From contig NZ_AVCS01000015.1 in the NCBI RefSeq assembly GCF_000498495.1, positions 365,329 to 429,328 of the forward strand: a DNA stretch of 64,000 nucleotides. Direction: 5' to 3'. A program made the translations under genes and the position numbers. The stretch comes from Flavobacterium enshiense DK69 (lineage in GTDB: Bacteria > Bacteroidota > Bacteroidia > Flavobacteriales > Flavobacteriaceae). How positions within the stretch are numbered: position 1 is the first letter of the stretch; each line of letters opens with the position of its first letter. Shown in pieces: positions 26,598 through 35,245 of the stretch. The notes under the pieces are model-generated. The model did not search any database. It saw only the letters and a program-made list of their open reading frames with translations, and was not told the DNA's origin.

Positions 26598-27677
26598 ATG
26601 ATAAAATTTTTAGACATAAATGCCATTAACAAGCCTTTTGAGCCTGAGTTTCAGGAAAAACTGAAAGATTTTTTAGCAACAGGTTGGTATATTCTTGGCG
26701 ATGAGGTAAAAGCTTTTGAAGAGGAATTTGCGGCCTTCTGTGGTTCGAAATATTGTGTTGGTGTTGGAAATGGCCTGGATGCCATTATTCTTGCGTTCAA
26801 AGCCTATATTGAAATGGGCAATCTGCAGGAAGGCGATGAAATAATAGTTCCTGCCAATACTTACATAGCTTCTATTTTAGGGATTATTCATGCCGGATTA
26901 GTGCCCGTTTTGGTCGAACCGGATGCTGCTACATTTAATATCGATCCAAAAGAAATTGAAGCTAAAATTTCATCCAAAACCAAAGGAATGCTGATTGTTC
27001 ACTTGTATGGGCAACTGGCACCGATGGATGAAATCATGGAAATAGGGTATAAGTATGATTTACTTATAGTTGAAGATGCTGCTCAAGGACACGGGTTGCA
27101 ATTAAAGGGCAGTCACACTAGAACGTTCAGCTTCTATCCGGGCAAAAATTTAGGTGCTTTGGGCGATGCAGGAGCCGTGGTTACCAACGATGAAAAACTG
27201 GCAAAAACGGTAAAAGCAATTTCGAATTATGGTTCGGAGAAAAAATACTATAACGATTATCTGGGATATAATTCCCGGTTGGACGAACTTCAGGCAGCTT
27301 TTTTACGCATAAAATTGCCACATCTTGCTGCGGAAAATAATAAACGAAGAGCAGTAGCCAAACGTTATCTGTTGGAAATAAAAAATGATAAAATCGTCCT
27401 GCCTTTTTATGACGGTTCCGATAATCATGTTTTTCACCTTTTTGTTATCCGCACGGAAAAAAGAGAAGCATTGCAGCAGTATCTGTTGGACAATAATATT
27501 CAGACCATGATTCATTATCCGGTGGCACCACACAGGCAAAAAGCCATGGAGCGATATCATCATTTATCGTTGCCGGTTACCGAAAAAATCCACGAAGAGG
27601 TGTTGAGTTTACCCATGAGCCCGGTTTTGTCAGAATCCGAAATTAGTTTCGTGATAAAGGTATTAAACGAATACTAA
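26598..27677 (+). CDS. DegT/DnrJ/EryC1-family sugar aminotransferase
   Basis: A 359-residue PLP enzyme that transfers an amino group to a nucleotide-linked keto sugar. Motifs are FCGSKYCVGVGNGLDAIILAF (cofactor phosphate region), EDAAQGHG (PLP-contacting Asp), and FSFYPGKNLGALGDAGAV with the Schiff-base Lys near residue 182. NYGSEKKYYNDYLGYNSRLDELQAAFL follows. Its pattern is closest to the 3-aminotransferases FdtB/QdtB, and the window also contains a matching FdtA/QdtA-like ketoisomerase gene, so amination at C3 of dTDP-3-oxo-6-deoxyhexose is the best guess. Confidence 0.88.
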   Translation: MIKFLDINAINKPFEPEFQEKLKDFLATGWYILGDEVKAFEEEFAAFCGSKYCVGVGNGLDAIILAFKAYIEMGNLQEGDEIIVPANTYIASILGIIHAGLVPVLVEPDAATFNIDPKEIEAKISSKTKGMLIVHLYGQLAPMDEIMEIGYKYDLLIVEDAAQGHGLQLKGSHTRTFSFYPGKNLGALGDAGAVVTNDEKLAKTVKAISNYGSEKKYYNDYLGYNSRLDELQAAFLRIKLPHLAAENNKRRAVAKRYLLEIKNDKIVLPFYDGSDNHVFHLFVIRTEKREALQQYLLDNNIQTMIHYPVAPHRQKAMERYHHLSLPVTEKIHEEVLSLPMSPVLSESEISFVIKVLNEY

Positions 27678-27700
27678 TGTAGTTCATCAGCGATAACTTA

Positions 27701-29179
27701 ATGTTTGATTCAAAATCGTCATATAGGCAAATTTTAAAGGCAACGTCAATTTTTGGTGGGGTACAGTTTTTTACGATTTTAATTTCTATTGTAAGATCAA
27801 AAATTATTGCTGTTTTACTTGGTCCGTCAGGTCTTGGGATAGCCACGCTGCTTAATTCAACAATCGGATTGATTAACGGTTTTACTGGTGTCGGATTAGA
27901 AACGAGTGCAGTTAAACGTATTTCTGAAGTGAATTCGGATGAGGATCCTGAAGTCTTAGGGAAAGAAGTTGGTATTTTAAATAGGCTTCTTTGGATTACC
28001 GGACTTTTTGGGATGTGTATTACAATTATTCTGTCTCCATGGTTAAGTGAGTTACTATTTGATTCGGATAAATACGTAATAGCGATAGTATGGATTTCGG
28101 CTGCAGTCTTATTTAAGCAGTTATCGGGCGGGCAGATGGCTGTTTTGCAAGGTTTACGAAAACTGAATTATTTGGCTAAAGCTAATTTGTTGGGCAACCT
28201 ATTGGGATTGATTATAACAATTCCTCTCTATTATTATTGGAAAATAGATGCCATTGCGCCTGCCATTGTAATCTCATCTTTTACCGGACTCATTTTTTCG
28301 TGGTTATATAGAAGGAAAACGGAAATAAAAATAGTAAAAATTACGAGTTTTGAATCCTTTTCTAAGGGAAAGGAATTAATCAGGATTGGTATTTTGCTGA
28401 GTTTGAGTGGTCTTTTAACAACTTTGTCAGGTTATTTGTTGCAGTTGTGCATAAGTTATAATTCAGGTGTTACAGAAGTAGGATACTATAATGCAGGTTT
28501 TGCTATTCTTAATTCCTATGTGGGAATGATATTTACGGCGATGAGTACAGATTATTTTCCGCGATTATCCTCTTTTAGCAACGATAACAATAAAATGAGA
28601 GAGATTGTAAATCAACAGGCTTACGTTGGGATCTTATTAATAACGCCTATCGTAGTTGTGTTTTTAGCATTTATACCGCTCATAGTTTCACTTTTATACT
28701 CTCCAAAATTTTACGCTATTATGCCGATGCTTTCATGGGGAATTATAGGTATGTTGTTTAGAACGGTATCATGGTCGATGGGATTTATATTGTTAGTCAA
28801 AGGAGAATCAAGAGTATTTGTTAAAACAGCGATATTTTTTAATGCGATTTCATTATTGATTAACATTGGCGGATATATGCTTTGGGGATTAGAAGGCCTT
28901 GGGATTGGTTTTATGATTTACTTTTTTATTCATTTTATCGGTCTGAAAATTATAACCAAAAGAAAATACGACTTTAGTTTTGAAAATAAATTTTATCGAA
29001 TATTTTTATGTAGTGTAGGATTGAGTTTCGCAGCGTTTTCAGTTTTAGCTGTTTCAAATTTCTATCTTAAATACGGGTTGATGGGATTGATAATTATTAT
29101 TTCTTTAATACTTACATTTGCAGAACTGAATAAAAAAGTGGATTTAAAGGAAATTTTAGAAAAAATCAGAAGAAAATAA
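27701..29179 (+). CDS. Polysaccharide flippase, Wzx/MATE-like
   Basis: A 492-residue protein with about 12-14 hydrophobic segments. The N-terminal ILKATSIFGGVQFFTILISIVRSKIIAVLLGPSGLGIATLLN is typical of the polysaccharide export (Wzx/RfbX) family, which moves undecaprenyl-linked repeat units across the inner membrane. Lengths in this family are 400-500 residues. It follows the aminotransferase by 23 bases and abuts the acyltransferase gene. No Wzy polymerase candidate was recognised in the window. Confidence 0.92.
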   Translation: MFDSKSSYRQILKATSIFGGVQFFTILISIVRSKIIAVLLGPSGLGIATLLNSTIGLINGFTGVGLETSAVKRISEVNSDEDPEVLGKEVGILNRLLWITGLFGMCITIILSPWLSELLFDSDKYVIAIVWISAAVLFKQLSGGQMAVLQGLRKLNYLAKANLLGNLLGLIITIPLYYYWKIDAIAPAIVISSFTGLIFSWLYRRKTEIKIVKITSFESFSKGKELIRIGILLSLSGLLTTLSGYLLQLCISYNSGVTEVGYYNAGFAILNSYVGMIFTAMSTDYFPRLSSFSNDNNKMREIVNQQAYVGILLITPIVVVFLAFIPLIVSLLYSPKFYAIMPMLSWGIIGMLFRTVSWSMGFILLVKGESRVFVKTAIFFNAISLLINIGGYMLWGLEGLGIGFMIYFFIHFIGLKIITKRKYDFSFENKFYRIFLCSVGLSFAAFSVLAVSNFYLKYGLMGLIIIISLILTFAELNKKVDLKEILEKIRRK

Positions 29180-29180
29180 A

Positions 29181-29939
29181 ATGACTGAAGCAGTAAAGAA
29201 AGTTTATAGAAAACTAAAATCTGTTTATTATAGATTGAAATTTTATTATTCTGTTAATTGGTTCAAAACACTGTATTTTAATTTTAAAAAATTTCCTTTT
29301 TCAGTAGCCAGAAAACTGCCTGTTATGTTTTATGGGAAAGTTCGTTTTCAGTCAATTAAAGGCGAAATCATAATAAACGGGCCGGTTAAAAGAGGTTTGA
29401 TTGGTTTTGGGCAGCAGTTTGAAACATCTACAAGATATAAAGGAATCGCTGAGATTTTTTTAGAGGGAAAACTCGTGTTTAACGGGCCAATGCATATGGG
29501 AAAAGACGTTTCTGTTTACATAGGGAAGGAAGCCTATTGCGAATTCGGATATATGGCTTGCCTGGGTTCTGACGTGAAACTGGTTTGTATGGATAAAATA
29601 GTTTTGGGAGACTGGGCAGGAATAGGGTATCAATCACAGCTTGTTGATACGAATTCTCACCCCATGATAAATACAGAAACAGGTGAATATTATCCGATGA
29701 CTGGGCCAATTTTTATTGGTAACCATAATGCGGTCTCAAACAGGGTTTCTATCATGCCAAATACACGAACGCCTGATCATTGCGTAATTGCCTCTAATTC
29801 AGTTTGTAATAAAGATTATACAACGTTAGGGAGCAATGTTTTAATAGGAGGAGTTCCTGCAAAGCTTATTAAAAATAATTATGCGCGGGATTGGGACAGC
29901 GAAAAAGCTGCTCTTGAAAGATTTAAAACCAAATGGTGA
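29181..29939 (+). CDS. Hexapeptide-repeat acyltransferase
   Basis: A 252-residue protein with a basic N-terminus of about 60 residues, then left-handed beta-helix hexapeptide repeats. These include VYIGKEAYCEFGYMACLGSDVKLVCMDKIVLGDWAGIGY, the catalytic-loop His region DTNSHPMI, and IGNHNAVSNRVSIMPNTRTPDHCVIASNSVC. The family O- or N-acetylates sugars. It is the last plus-strand gene before the orientation switches, ending 3 bases before the convergent acetyltransferase gene. The reading is AT-rich, as is the flippase before it. Confidence 0.85.
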   Translation: MTEAVKKVYRKLKSVYYRLKFYYSVNWFKTLYFNFKKFPFSVARKLPVMFYGKVRFQSIKGEIIINGPVKRGLIGFGQQFETSTRYKGIAEIFLEGKLVFNGPMHMGKDVSVYIGKEAYCEFGYMACLGSDVKLVCMDKIVLGDWAGIGYQSQLVDTNSHPMINTETGEYYPMTGPIFIGNHNAVSNRVSIMPNTRTPDHCVIASNSVCNKDYTTLGSNVLIGGVPAKLIKNNYARDWDSEKAALERFKTKW

Positions 29940-29942
29940 TTT

Positions 29943-30434
29943 CTAACCGTTCTTTTTTTGAAATTTAGCTGGAATACCAAACCAGACTTCGCCTTCCGGA
30001 ACATCCTTTGTTACAAAAGACATTGAGCCTAATATACTGTTGTTGCCAATTTCTATGCCATGCTGAAGTACGCAATTTGTCCCGATAAATACATCAGAGC
30101 CTATATTAGCACCACCTATTTGCTGCATAGTGGTATCTAAATTGTTGCTCATCATTTTCGGACTGATATATGTGTTGTCACCTATTTGTAACCCTCGGGC
30201 CAGGATGCTGTCATAACGGATTGTTACATTATTGCCGACGGTACAGTTTCCTGAAGATGTTACTCTTGAATCTATATAGCAATTTTCACCTATTATTGTG
30301 CCTTTGCGAAGTTCTACAAAACTTTTGATAACAGTGTTGTCTCCAATAATCACATCTTCTTCAATAATACAGAACGAACCAAATGTTACATTCTTTCCAA
30401 TTTTTGCTTTGTCTGATATGATATTAGTTTCCAT
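29943..30434 (-). CDS. Sugar N-acetyltransferase, hexapeptide repeat (FdtC/QdtC-like candidate)
   Basis: A 163-residue protein that is almost entirely hexapeptide repeats (ISDKAKIGKNVTFGSFCIIEEDVIIGDNTVI, then IGENCYIDSRVTSSGNCTVGNNVTI, IGSDVFIGTNCVLQHGIEIGNNS) and ends VPEGEVWFGIPAKF. Small proteins of this type acetylate amino sugars, and together with the 3-aminotransferase and 3,4-ketoisomerase nearby it could complete a dTDP-3-acetamido-3,6-dideoxyhexose pathway. It is transcribed against the operon and has an AT-rich upstream region of about 126 bases. Confidence 0.82.
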   Translation of the reverse strand: METNIISDKAKIGKNVTFGSFCIIEEDVIIGDNTVIKSFVELRKGTIIGENCYIDSRVTSSGNCTVGNNVTIRYDSILARGLQIGDNTYISPKMMSNNLDTTMQQIGGANIGSDVFIGTNCVLQHGIEIGNNSILGSMSFVTKDVPEGEVWFGIPAKFQKKNG

Positions 30435-30560
30435 GGTGTAAATTATGAAGATATTGTTTTTTTAATCCTTTTAAAATATAGCTTATAAGCGATTTTTATT
30501 AAAACACGAATTTAAAAATATTTGGTCAATTCGCTAGTGTTTTTGGAAAAAAGGACTTGT

Positions 30561-31451
30561 TTATATATTCAACCTTATTTTTAGTTCCATCAGGATGTAA
30601 TGCAGTAGAAGTGAAAAATCCCTGGTTTTAAAAACCTTGGCCATTTCAAAATGTATTCGTTTGAGCAATGCCCTGTTTTCTTCCTTCGAAGTGTTTTGTC
30701 GCAGTGCTTTTTGAATGATGGTGTATGTAGAGCGGTTAAGTTTTCGCGTTCGGGCATTGTTCTTTACAAAAAACTGTGAACCCAGCGAAGTGGCTAGTTC
30801 CCGTTTCTGAACCAACACATCAGGAATGAATTCAAAGTTATATCTTCGTGATGCTCTCATCCATAAGTCTAAATCTTCATAGGCAAGGTTTTCGTCGTAA
30901 CCGCCCAATTTTTCATAAACTTCTCGTTTTACCATCGAAGAGACCGAACATATTTTATTGTATTGTCCTAAAACCGATAAATAAATGTTACCACTGGGAG
31001 GCGGATTTATGATTTTTCCATCATTGTCTGTTTCGTAGTAATGGCTGAGGTGCTTACCGTTTTCAGAGACGCTTTCTGCATTTCCATAAACAATGCCTAC
31101 ATTTCCCAATTCTGAATTTTGGAAAGCTTTCAATTGTTTTTCAATGCAATCGGGTAACAGGATATCATCGGCAGCTAAATCAATAATGTACTCGCCTTTG
31201 GATAGAGCCAGCAATTTATTAAAGGTTTTTGTGTTTCCGATATTCGTGGGATTTGAAACGAAAATAACCTCCGGATGGTTTTTTAACCAGTTTTCTATAA
31301 CTGATTTTGAATTGTCCGGACTGCAGTCATCAGCAATTAAAAGTTCAATATTTTTATAGGTTTGGTTAAGAACCGAATTCAGGGCTTCTTCAACAAATTG
31401 CGAATGATTATAGCTCAGGCAAAGGATACTTACCAGGGGAGAATTTTGCAT
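30561..31451 (-). CDS. Glycosyltransferase family 2
   Basis: A 296-residue GT-A enzyme. It opens with PLVSILCLSYNHSQFVEEALNSVLNQTYKNIELLIADDCSPD, and the nucleotide-sugar DXD region is IDLAADDILLPDC. A C-terminal basic helical segment follows. Inverting transferases of this type add sugars to the lipid carrier in O-antigen or capsule synthesis. It diverges from the GT4 gene at 31498 across only 46 bases. Donor and acceptor cannot be assigned. Confidence 0.9.
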   Translation of the reverse strand: MQNSPLVSILCLSYNHSQFVEEALNSVLNQTYKNIELLIADDCSPDNSKSVIENWLKNHPEVIFVSNPTNIGNTKTFNKLLALSKGEYIIDLAADDILLPDCIEKQLKAFQNSELGNVGIVYGNAESVSENGKHLSHYYETDNDGKIINPPPSGNIYLSVLGQYNKICSVSSMVKREVYEKLGGYDENLAYEDLDLWMRASRRYNFEFIPDVLVQKRELATSLGSQFFVKNNARTRKLNRSTYTIIQKALRQNTSKEENRALLKRIHFEMAKVFKTRDFSLLLHYILMELKIRLNI

Positions 31452-31497
31452 GTCCTGAATAAAACTTTATATTAGTCGCTAAAATACACATTAGTGA

Positions 31498-32601
31498 ATG
31501 AATATTCCAAAAAGGAACCATAAAATAGCGCTGATAAGTTATACGTTGAACAGTGGCGGACTGGAGCGTGTGATGTCGTCGCTATCGCTTTATTTTGGTT
31601 CTCAAGATATTGAAGTTCATAATATTGTTTTGGCGGATGATGTGGGCTATCCTTATTCGGGGACTTTAGTTAACATCGGCCAAATGAAAGCGAAACATAA
31701 AGGAATTTTCGGAAAATTGTCTTTGATGCGTTTTTTGAAGCAATATCTTCAAAAAGAAAAGTTCGATTTTATTATTGATTTTCGATACCGTGTCAAGCCT
31801 TTTCAGGAAGTCCTGATGGCTAAGTGGGTGTACAAAACTAAAATCATCTACACCGTTCACAGCGGAAATACAGCTACCTATATTCCTGAAAATTCATTTT
31901 TGGCCAACCTTGTTTTTAAGAATAAGTATGCAGTGGTTTGTGTCTCTGATACCATAAAAAATGATGTCGAAAGAAAATATGGTTTTCAGAACCTGCACAG
32001 AATTTACAACCCGCTTAATCTCTTCGAAATCAAGCAAAAAAGTGCTGAAATAATTCCTTTCAAATTTCAGTATGTGATAGGAATGGGCAGGTTCGATTAT
32101 AAAAACGTGAAGCAGTTTGACAAACTGATTGAAACCTATTTGGAATCGGAATTACCGAAAAAAAACATTCATCTGATTTTGGTTGGTGATGGAGAACGAA
32201 GAAATGAAATTGAAAAAATAGCCGGGAACCATCCTAAAATTCACTTTGCAGGCTTTCAGCAAAATCCCTATCCATACTTAAAAAACGCATTGTTTTTAAT
32301 TGTATGCAGTAAATACGAAGGTTTTCCGATGTCGGTCATAGAAGCGATGTCGTGTGGTACTCCGGTTTTGGCTTTTGATGGTATTTCGGGCCCGAATGAA
32401 GTCATTATTGATGGGAAAAACGGATTGTTAGCTGAAAACCAGAATTTTGAAGACCTGAAAACTAAAATGAACCTTTTGGTGAATGATGCGGGTTTGTACC
32501 AAAACTGTAAAGAACGTACACTGTCTTCAGTGGAGCAATTTTCGATTGACAAAATCGGAAAGCAGTGGTTGGATTTGATGAAAATTGAAGTACATTCGTA
32601 A
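31498..32601 (+). CDS. Glycosyltransferase family 4 (GT-B)
   Basis: A 367-residue retaining glycosyltransferase. The N-terminal domain starts IALISYTLNSGGLERVMSSLSLYFG. The C-terminal nucleotide-binding domain has GMGRFDYKNVKQFDKLI, HLILVGDGERRNEIEKIA, and the EX7E motif KYEGFPMSVIEAMSCGTPVLAFD. It acts on the cytoplasmic face of the inner membrane. The sugar ketoisomerase gene starts one base after its stop, indicating coupling. Confidence 0.93.
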   Translation: MNIPKRNHKIALISYTLNSGGLERVMSSLSLYFGSQDIEVHNIVLADDVGYPYSGTLVNIGQMKAKHKGIFGKLSLMRFLKQYLQKEKFDFIIDFRYRVKPFQEVLMAKWVYKTKIIYTVHSGNTATYIPENSFLANLVFKNKYAVVCVSDTIKNDVERKYGFQNLHRIYNPLNLFEIKQKSAEIIPFKFQYVIGMGRFDYKNVKQFDKLIETYLESELPKKNIHLILVGDGERRNEIEKIAGNHPKIHFAGFQQNPYPYLKNALFLIVCSKYEGFPMSVIEAMSCGTPVLAFDGISGPNEVIIDGKNGLLAENQNFEDLKTKMNLLVNDAGLYQNCKERTLSSVEQFSIDKIGKQWLDLMKIEVHS

Positions 32602-32602
32602 T

Positions 32603-33004
32603 ATGAATATAGAACTGATTTCCCTTCCAAAAATAGAAGACTACAGAGGAAATATCGCTGTAATCGAAAAAGACGTTATCCCCTTTGAAATCAAACGAGT
32701 GTATTATCTTTTTGATGTTCCAAGCACGGCGAAAAGAGGAGGTCATGCACATAAAGAGCAATTTGAACTACTGATTCCGCTTTCCGGAAGTTTTGACGTG
32801 CAGCTTATGGATGGGGAAAATGAACAAACGGTTACCTTGAACAAGCCTGATAAAGGATTGCTTATCAAAGCGAATGTATGGCGTGAACTGGACAACTTTT
32901 CTGCCGGATCGGTTTGTCTTGTGATTTCATCCGGAGAATTTGATGAAGGCGATTATATAAGGGAATACGATGAGTTTCTTAGATATCTTAATGATACACC
33001 GTAA
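32603..33004 (+). CDS. FdtA/QdtA-like dTDP-sugar 3,4-ketoisomerase (WxcM-like cupin)
   Basis: A 133-residue cupin. Motifs are LPKIEDYRGNIAVIEKDVIPFEIKRVYYLFDVPSTAKRGGHAHKEQFELLIPLSGSFDVQLMDG and the closing KANVWRELDNFSAGSVCLVISSGEFDEGDYIREYDEFL, the standard FdtA/QdtA pattern. These enzymes isomerise dTDP-4-oxo-6-deoxyglucose to the 3-oxo sugar. Start is the ATG at 32603, one base after the GT4 stop; an in-frame ATG at 32585 inside the GT4 gene is less likely. With the aminotransferase at 26598 and an acetyltransferase it predicts a 3-acetamido-3,6-dideoxyhexose. Confidence 0.9.
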   Translation: MNIELISLPKIEDYRGNIAVIEKDVIPFEIKRVYYLFDVPSTAKRGGHAHKEQFELLIPLSGSFDVQLMDGENEQTVTLNKPDKGLLIKANVWRELDNFSAGSVCLVISSGEFDEGDYIREYDEFLRYLNDTP

Positions 33005-33114
33005 ATTTGACGCCTGCTTTTCTTCCGGATAGGTTTGTTTGCTTGTGGCTTCCGAAAAATATGTGTGCAGGATTATGTTTTTGATTTTGACATGTTTACA
33101 TAATATGCCAATCA

Positions 33115-34050
33115 TTATTGATACACGGAAAAGTCAATTCCGAGACTTCTTAAAAAACGTTTAAAACGTAATAATTCAAGCAATAAAAGGCGGGGCATCT
33201 TATACAGCATGCGGGATTTCCAGCTGATGTTTTCCGGAAGGATTTCGGTAAAAAGTTGTTTCGATTTTGTGAGGTCGCCGGCAATTTTATATTGCAGCGC
33301 ATACTCCATCCGGTATAAATCCAGGTATTTTTTCAGGCTGTTGTTCTGGTTTTCCTCTTCCCTGTATTCTTCAAATCGCTTTATCTTTTTTTCTAAAATT
33401 GACGTTTTCGAAAGGCTGTCTTGAATAAAATGCAAATAGGAAGCGGTAACTTCGTTGCCAACTGCTACAGGATACTTTAAAGCAATCCGAAGCCACATAT
33501 CGTTGTCCTGGCCACTCGAAATATAAGGTTTGAAATTACCAACCTTAGTGAAAACGGATTTAGGAACTGCAATGGACGAAGAAGTTGCCACGGCATACTG
33601 CATACTGGATTCGAAATAGTCGGGAACCAAACCACGATAGTTTGATGAGATTCCCTTGAACGAAGGAATGTAGCGATGCTTGTTTTTAAATATTAACTCA
33701 TACCGGGAGGCATAAATTCCGGCGCCCGGAAAATCGTCGATTAGTTTTTTTAATACCGACAAATGATTGGGTTGCCAAATGTCATCTGCATCCAAAAATG
33801 CAATGAAGTCGGCTGCGGCATGATGAATGCCTGTATTTCGTGTTATGGAAGCACCTTGGTTTTGATGGGGAATTATTCTGATTCGGGAATCGGTAAAAGA
33901 ACGTACTCTTTTCAGACTGTCGTCTGTAGAACCGTCATCTACAATAATTACTTCGAAATCAGTATAGGTTTGATCTAATACACTCCATAGCGTGTTTTCA
34001 ATGTAATGTTCTTTATTGTAAAGCGGAATGACAACGGAAAAAAAAGGCAT
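33115..34050 (-). CDS. Glycosyltransferase family 2
   Basis: A 311-residue GT-A enzyme beginning FFSVVIPLYNKEHYIENTLWSVLDQTYTDFEVIIVDDGSTDDS, with DXD in IAFLDADDIWQP and the SGQDNDMWLRIALKYP acceptor-side motif. The C-terminus is basic and may contact the membrane. A TATATTTG box lies 19 bases upstream of its start, inside a 73-base divergent region shared with the next glycosyltransferase. The 110-base gap to the ketoisomerase gene holds nothing recognisable. Confidence 0.92.
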   Translation of the reverse strand: MPFFSVVIPLYNKEHYIENTLWSVLDQTYTDFEVIIVDDGSTDDSLKRVRSFTDSRIRIIPHQNQGASITRNTGIHHAAADFIAFLDADDIWQPNHLSVLKKLIDDFPGAGIYASRYELIFKNKHRYIPSFKGISSNYRGLVPDYFESSMQYAVATSSSIAVPKSVFTKVGNFKPYISSGQDNDMWLRIALKYPVAVGNEVTASYLHFIQDSLSKTSILEKKIKRFEEYREEENQNNSLKKYLDLYRMEYALQYKIAGDLTKSKQLFTEILPENISWKSRMLYKMPRLLLLELLRFKRFLRSLGIDFSVYQ

Positions 34051-34068
34051 TTTTTACTTTTTGGTTTT

Positions 34069-34076
34069 CAAATATA
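34069..34076 (-). promoter_or_regulatory. Predicted -7 box for the family 2 glycosyltransferase at 33115-34050
   Basis: TATATTTG on the minus strand, an exact consensus, 19 bases from the ATG at 34050. Confidence 0.55.
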
Positions 34077-34105
34077 GGAATTATCGAACCAAGATTTTAA
34101 AATTG

Positions 34106-34113
34106 TATATTTG
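34106..34113 (+). promoter_or_regulatory. Predicted -7 box for the glycosyltransferase at 34124-35245
   Basis: TATATTTG on the plus strand, only 10 bases before the ATG at 34124, so the transcript would be nearly leaderless. It lies 30 bases from the divergent minus-strand box. Confidence 0.5.
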
Positions 34114-34123
34114 TCCTGAAAAA

Positions 34124-35245
34124 ATGTCTGAAAAAATCCTGCATATTGTTAGCTTTGATAATCCTTATCCACCCAATTACGGTGGAGTGATTGATGTTTA
34201 TTATAAGCTTAAGGCTTTGCATGAGATAGGCCTGGCAATTCATCTGCACTGTTTTGTAAAAGAAATCCCAAATGAGTTTGACGAATTAAAAAAACTCTGC
34301 CAGTCCATTTATTTTTACGAAATCACCAGTAATCCTTTCCACTTTTTTAGCTCGTTGCCGTTTTCAGTGATTTCAAGAGGTGATAGAAGATTAGCTGAAA
34401 ATATAGCTAAAACAGAAGCGCCAATCTTATTTGAAGGGCTGAAAACTACGTGCTCTGTATACGATTCCCGTCTTAAAAACCACAAAAAAATACTTCGTCT
34501 TCAAAATATTGAGGAGGATTATTTTAACGGGATTTCAAAGAGTGAAAATTCGCTGCTGAAGAAAATCGCGTTCAAACTGGAAGCGATGAAATACATAAAG
34601 TATAAAGATGTTTTTTCGAAATTTGATGAAGTGGTTACACTTTCAAAATTTGAAAACGAAATGGCGTTGAAATTTTGTAAAAGAGCAATGTATGTTCCTG
34701 TATTTCATGGAAACGATACGGTTTTGCCATTAGAAGGTTTCGGCGAATATGCAATTTATCATGGCGATTTAAATACCTCAGATAACAGGAAATGTGTGGT
34801 GTTTTTGATTGATGTTTTCAGGAAACTGCCACACCGAAAGTTGGTAATTGCTTCGGGATCAAATGAAGATTTTGTTCAAAGACTAATTGGAAGCAGTGAG
34901 AATATTCAGTTTGTAAAGCTCAACGATTTTGAGCAGTTGAAAGAAATGCTTCAAAAATCGCATATCAGTATCAGTTGGTCCTTTCAGAAATCGGGAACGA
35001 AATTAAAGGCAATCAATTCCCTTTTCAATACTCGTTTTTGCATTATCAATGAGAACATTATTGATGATCCTGTTGTTTCGGATTTGTGTGTGATGACCAA
35101 AAATGAGGAAGAATTGATTGTTCAAATCGAAATATTGTTTGAGCAAAGTTTTTCGGATTATCCAAAAAGAAGGGAGATTCTGGAAAATTATATGAATGAT
35201 ACCAACAACGCCTTAAAAATTGAAAAATTAATTTATCATGAATAG
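34124..35245 (+). CDS. Glycosyltransferase, GT-B type
   Basis: A 373-residue protein from the ATG at 34124, which begins MSEKILHIVSFDNPYPPNYGGVI; a longer frame from 34028 overlaps the divergent gene and is unlikely. The second domain has AIYHGDLNTSDNRKCVVFLIDVF, HRKLVIASG and SISWSFQKSGTKLKAINSLF, consistent with a GT4-like donor domain but weaker than the family norm, with no clear EX7E motif. Its stop overlaps the start of the oxygenase gene by 8 bases (ATGAATAG), so the two are coupled. Sugar specificity is unknown. Confidence 0.82.
   Translation: MSEKILHIVSFDNPYPPNYGGVIDVYYKLKALHEIGLAIHLHCFVKEIPNEFDELKKLCQSIYFYEITSNPFHFFSSLPFSVISRGDRRLAENIAKTEAPILFEGLKTTCSVYDSRLKNHKKILRLQNIEEDYFNGISKSENSLLKKIAFKLEAMKYIKYKDVFSKFDEVVTLSKFENEMALKFCKRAMYVPVFHGNDTVLPLEGFGEYAIYHGDLNTSDNRKCVVFLIDVFRKLPHRKLVIASGSNEDFVQRLIGSSENIQFVKLNDFEQLKEMLQKSHISISWSFQKSGTKLKAINSLFNTRFCIINENIIDDPVVSDLCVMTKNEEELIVQIEILFEQSFSDYPKRREILENYMNDTNNALKIEKLIYHE

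Noticed and set aside
34028..34123. Longer N-terminus for the glycosyltransferase at 34124
   Set aside because: It would overlap the divergent glycosyltransferase start and its promoter, and the extra residues do not resemble the family.
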